NCBI GenBank assembly: GCA_020632925.1
Contig: JACKER010000031.1
Location: 15,950 to 79,949 of the forward strand
Length of the DNA stretch: 64,000 bases
From: Alphaproteobacteria bacterium
GTDB taxonomy: Bacteria; Myxococcota_A; UBA796; GCA-2862545
Direction: 5' to 3'
Made by a program: the position numbers and the translations under genes. Under the pieces are notes generated by a model, which saw only the letters and a program-made list of their open reading frames with translations, did not search any database and was not told where the DNA came from. This document shows, one piece after another, positions 62,881-64,000 of the stretch; the first letter of the stretch is position 1, and the number at the start of each line of letters is the position of its first letter.

Positions 62881-63353
62881 TGGGTACGGCACGCTCCCGG
62901 CGCGGTGGCAACGCGATCGAGTTCGGGCTCCTGTTCCCGCTGCTGTTCGCGCTCATGACCGGGATCATGGACCTCGGGTACATGGAGATGGTGCGCTTCG
63001 TGGCGGACGCGTCGGCGCGCGAGGGCGCCCGGATCGGGTCGATGACCGGCGACAACACGCAAGCCTCCGACGCCGCACTCACCGAGTGGCAGGGCTTCGC
63101 GCTCCCCGCGGACACGCCCACGATCGTCGCCTACCAGACGGGCGATCCGCTGGTGGAGGTCGTCCGCGTCCAGGTCGACATCACGGCGCTCGTGGGCTTC
63201 GTGATCGGGCCGCGGACGGTGGAGGTCGTGGCGACCCGGCGGGTGGAGTCGCGATGCGTCCGTGTCGGCGCGGCGCCCAGGCCGTCGAGGTCGCGATCCT
63301 GCTGCCCATCCTGCTGCTGTTGTTCGCGGGCTCGGTCGACCTGGCCGAGCTGA
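62880..63353 (+). CDS. tadE: TadE-like pilus protein with abnormal C-terminus
   Basis: 157 residues as read. Clear TadE N-terminus: RRGGNAIEFGLLFPLLFALMTGIMDLGYMEM then ADASAREGARIGSMTGD. The expected end is near residue 123 (EVVATRRVESR); the last 35 residues are Arg/Ser/Cys-rich and come from reading the following gene out of frame, giving a 100-base overlap. A missing stop or frameshift at about 63253 is likely, though the overlap may be real. Confidence 0.75.
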   Translation: MGTARSRRGGNAIEFGLLFPLLFALMTGIMDLGYMEMVRFVADASAREGARIGSMTGDNTQASDAALTEWQGFALPADTPTIVAYQTGDPLVEVVRVQVDITALVGFVIGPRTVEVVATRRVESRCVRVGAAPRPSRSRSCCPSCCCCSRARSTWPS

Positions 63354-63649
63354 TGATGACGCGGGACGCGATGACGGTGGCGACCGCCGACGGGGCGCGC
63401 GCCGGCTCGTTGATGAGCACCAAGCAGGGCGAGGACCCCGTCGCGACCGCGATCGACACCGCCGACCAGGCCTTCGCGGCCGCGGAGCGCGCGCAGACGG
63501 CGACCTTCACCGCGAGCGTCGTCGGTACGAAGCCCGACGCGATGATCGTGGTCCAGGGTGTCGTGACGTTCGAGCCTTGGATCGGCCTGATCCCGATGCC
63601 GTCGACCCTCTCCTACCAGAACACGGCCAGGCTCACCTACCAGCCCTGA
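63254..63649 (+). CDS. tadE: TadE-like pilus protein
   Basis: 131 residues, ATG 63254. RRGAQAVEVAILLPILLLLFAGSVDLAELMMTRDAMTVATADGARAG is a standard TadE N-terminal segment with a single membrane helix; the C-terminus carries beta strands (AERAQTATFTASVVGTKPDAM). A minor pilin-like or adaptor component of Tad pili. Start lies inside the tail of the preceding gene. Confidence 0.85.
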   Translation: MRPCRRGAQAVEVAILLPILLLLFAGSVDLAELMMTRDAMTVATADGARAGSLMSTKQGEDPVATAIDTADQAFAAAERAQTATFTASVVGTKPDAMIVVQGVVTFEPWIGLIPMPSTLSYQNTARLTYQP

Positions 63650-63740
63650 GCTCCGATTACCGACGACTGGTGCGGCGGACGACCGATCCCGCCAAGCGGC
63701 CGGGACCCACGACGACGCCGCCACGGTCGCGGGGCGGGAC

Positions 63741-63764
63741 GGGCACGGGCACGGGCACGGGCAA
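63741..63764. repeat. Hexanucleotide tandem repeat
   Basis: Three GGGCAC units and a GGGCAA unit follow one another (63741-63764) in the 141-base gap between the pilus genes and the convergent dehydrogenase. It may change in copy number by slippage. No gene lies in the gap. Confidence 0.75.
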
Positions 63765-63790
63765 GGGGACGGAGGAGCCGGGGTGGGCTC

Positions 63791-64000
63791 CTAGCGGGGG
63801 AAGGCGTCCGGCAGCCCGCCGTCGACGGGGAGCACCGCGCCCGTGGTCGGTGTCCGGCCCGAGGCCAGGAACACGACCGCTTCGCCCACGTGGCTACCCG
63901 TCACCTCGGCGCCGAGCAGGTTGCGGGAGCGATAGAAGGCGGGCAGCTCCTCGGGCGTCATGCCGCGCGCGGCGGCGCGTCCCGGGCCGATCGCCTCCCA
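63791..64000 (-). CDS. Partial short-chain dehydrogenase C-terminus, possibly RhaD-type bifunctional
   Basis: The stop TAG is at 63793-63791 and the frame is open to the window edge, giving about 69 residues. FYRSRNLLGAEVTGSHVGEA, VVFLASGRTPTTGAVLPVDGG and a final AFPR match the end of SDR proteins, in particular bifunctional aldolase/dehydrogenases such as RhaD-type enzymes that end in DGG-x-x-x-AFPR. Whether an aldolase domain exists lies outside this window. Confidence 0.82.
   Translation of the reverse strand, partial: WEAIGPGRAAARGMTPEELPAFYRSRNLLGAEVTGSHVGEAVVFLASGRTPTTGAVLPVDGGLPDAFPR

Overview
This is a very GC-rich, gene-dense bacterial chromosome segment with no gene-free stretch over 300 bases and no rRNA, tRNA, IS element or CRISPR that I can see. 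Seven Hanks-type Ser/Thr kinases in 64 kb, FHA and PEGA domains, TonB receptors, many short-signal lipoproteins, Thr/Gly/Asp linkers, an OmpA protein with thrombospondin type-3 repeats and one MYXO-CTERM-like tail all point to a myxobacterium-like organism (Myxococcota). That placement is inference from gene content; no marker gene fixes the genus.

Layout. 1-5274 (minus): UbiB-like kinase, small secreted protein, TonB-dependent receptor and two lipoproteins, the last cut by the window edge. 5644-13269: signalling island of FHA-winged-helix protein, kinase-pseudoATPase-TPR protein and PEGA kinase (minus), facing a divergent winged-helix/ATPase-like/TPR regulator. 13423-21416 (plus): a second, paralogous PEGA kinase leads a run with a TonB receptor, a periplasmic-binding-protein-like lipoprotein, a beta-propeller lipoprotein and a MYXO-CTERM-like protein. 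21378-26298: alpha/beta hydrolase and TetR repressor with two near-identical operators, arylsulfotransferase-like lipoprotein, HAD/lipin-like lipoprotein, TatD. 26327-32072 (plus): kinase-STAND ATPase-TPR protein with alpha/beta hydrolase, HAD phosphatase, NUDIX and GST genes, tightly packed. 32076-44876 (minus): PafA-like phosphatase, a fourth kinase/TPR-type protein, copper monooxygenase, HEAT protein, catalase-like protein, sulfatase, anti-sigma, ECF sigma (own promoter visible), pentapeptide protein, GshB. 44991-53599: gpsA, a PEGA-less membrane kinase, lipoprotein, plsY, OmpA/DUF4398 pair, methyltransferase, outer-membrane barrel. 53710-59342: DksA/TraR protein, priA, polytopic kinase, sugar nucleotidyltransferase. 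59402-63649: unknown secreted protein and cpaB-tadG-tadE-tadE of a Flp/Tad pilus locus. 63791-64000: C-terminus of a short-chain dehydrogenase.

Two themes stand out. First, genes are joined by NTGA overlaps in which the start codon shares bases with the preceding TGA stop; all four forms (ATGA, GTGA, TTGA, CTGA) occur, and the two CTGA cases imply CTG start codons for a kinase and a sulfatase that otherwise lack their N-termini. Second, four proteins share a (kinase or winged-helix)-STAND-like ATPase-TPR plan, and in three of them the Walker A lysine is replaced. The best candidate for an undescribed system is 5644-21416: phospho-signalling genes (FHA-DNA-binding protein, kinases, pseudoATPase regulator) packed beside a kinase-led outer-membrane uptake/sensing operon.
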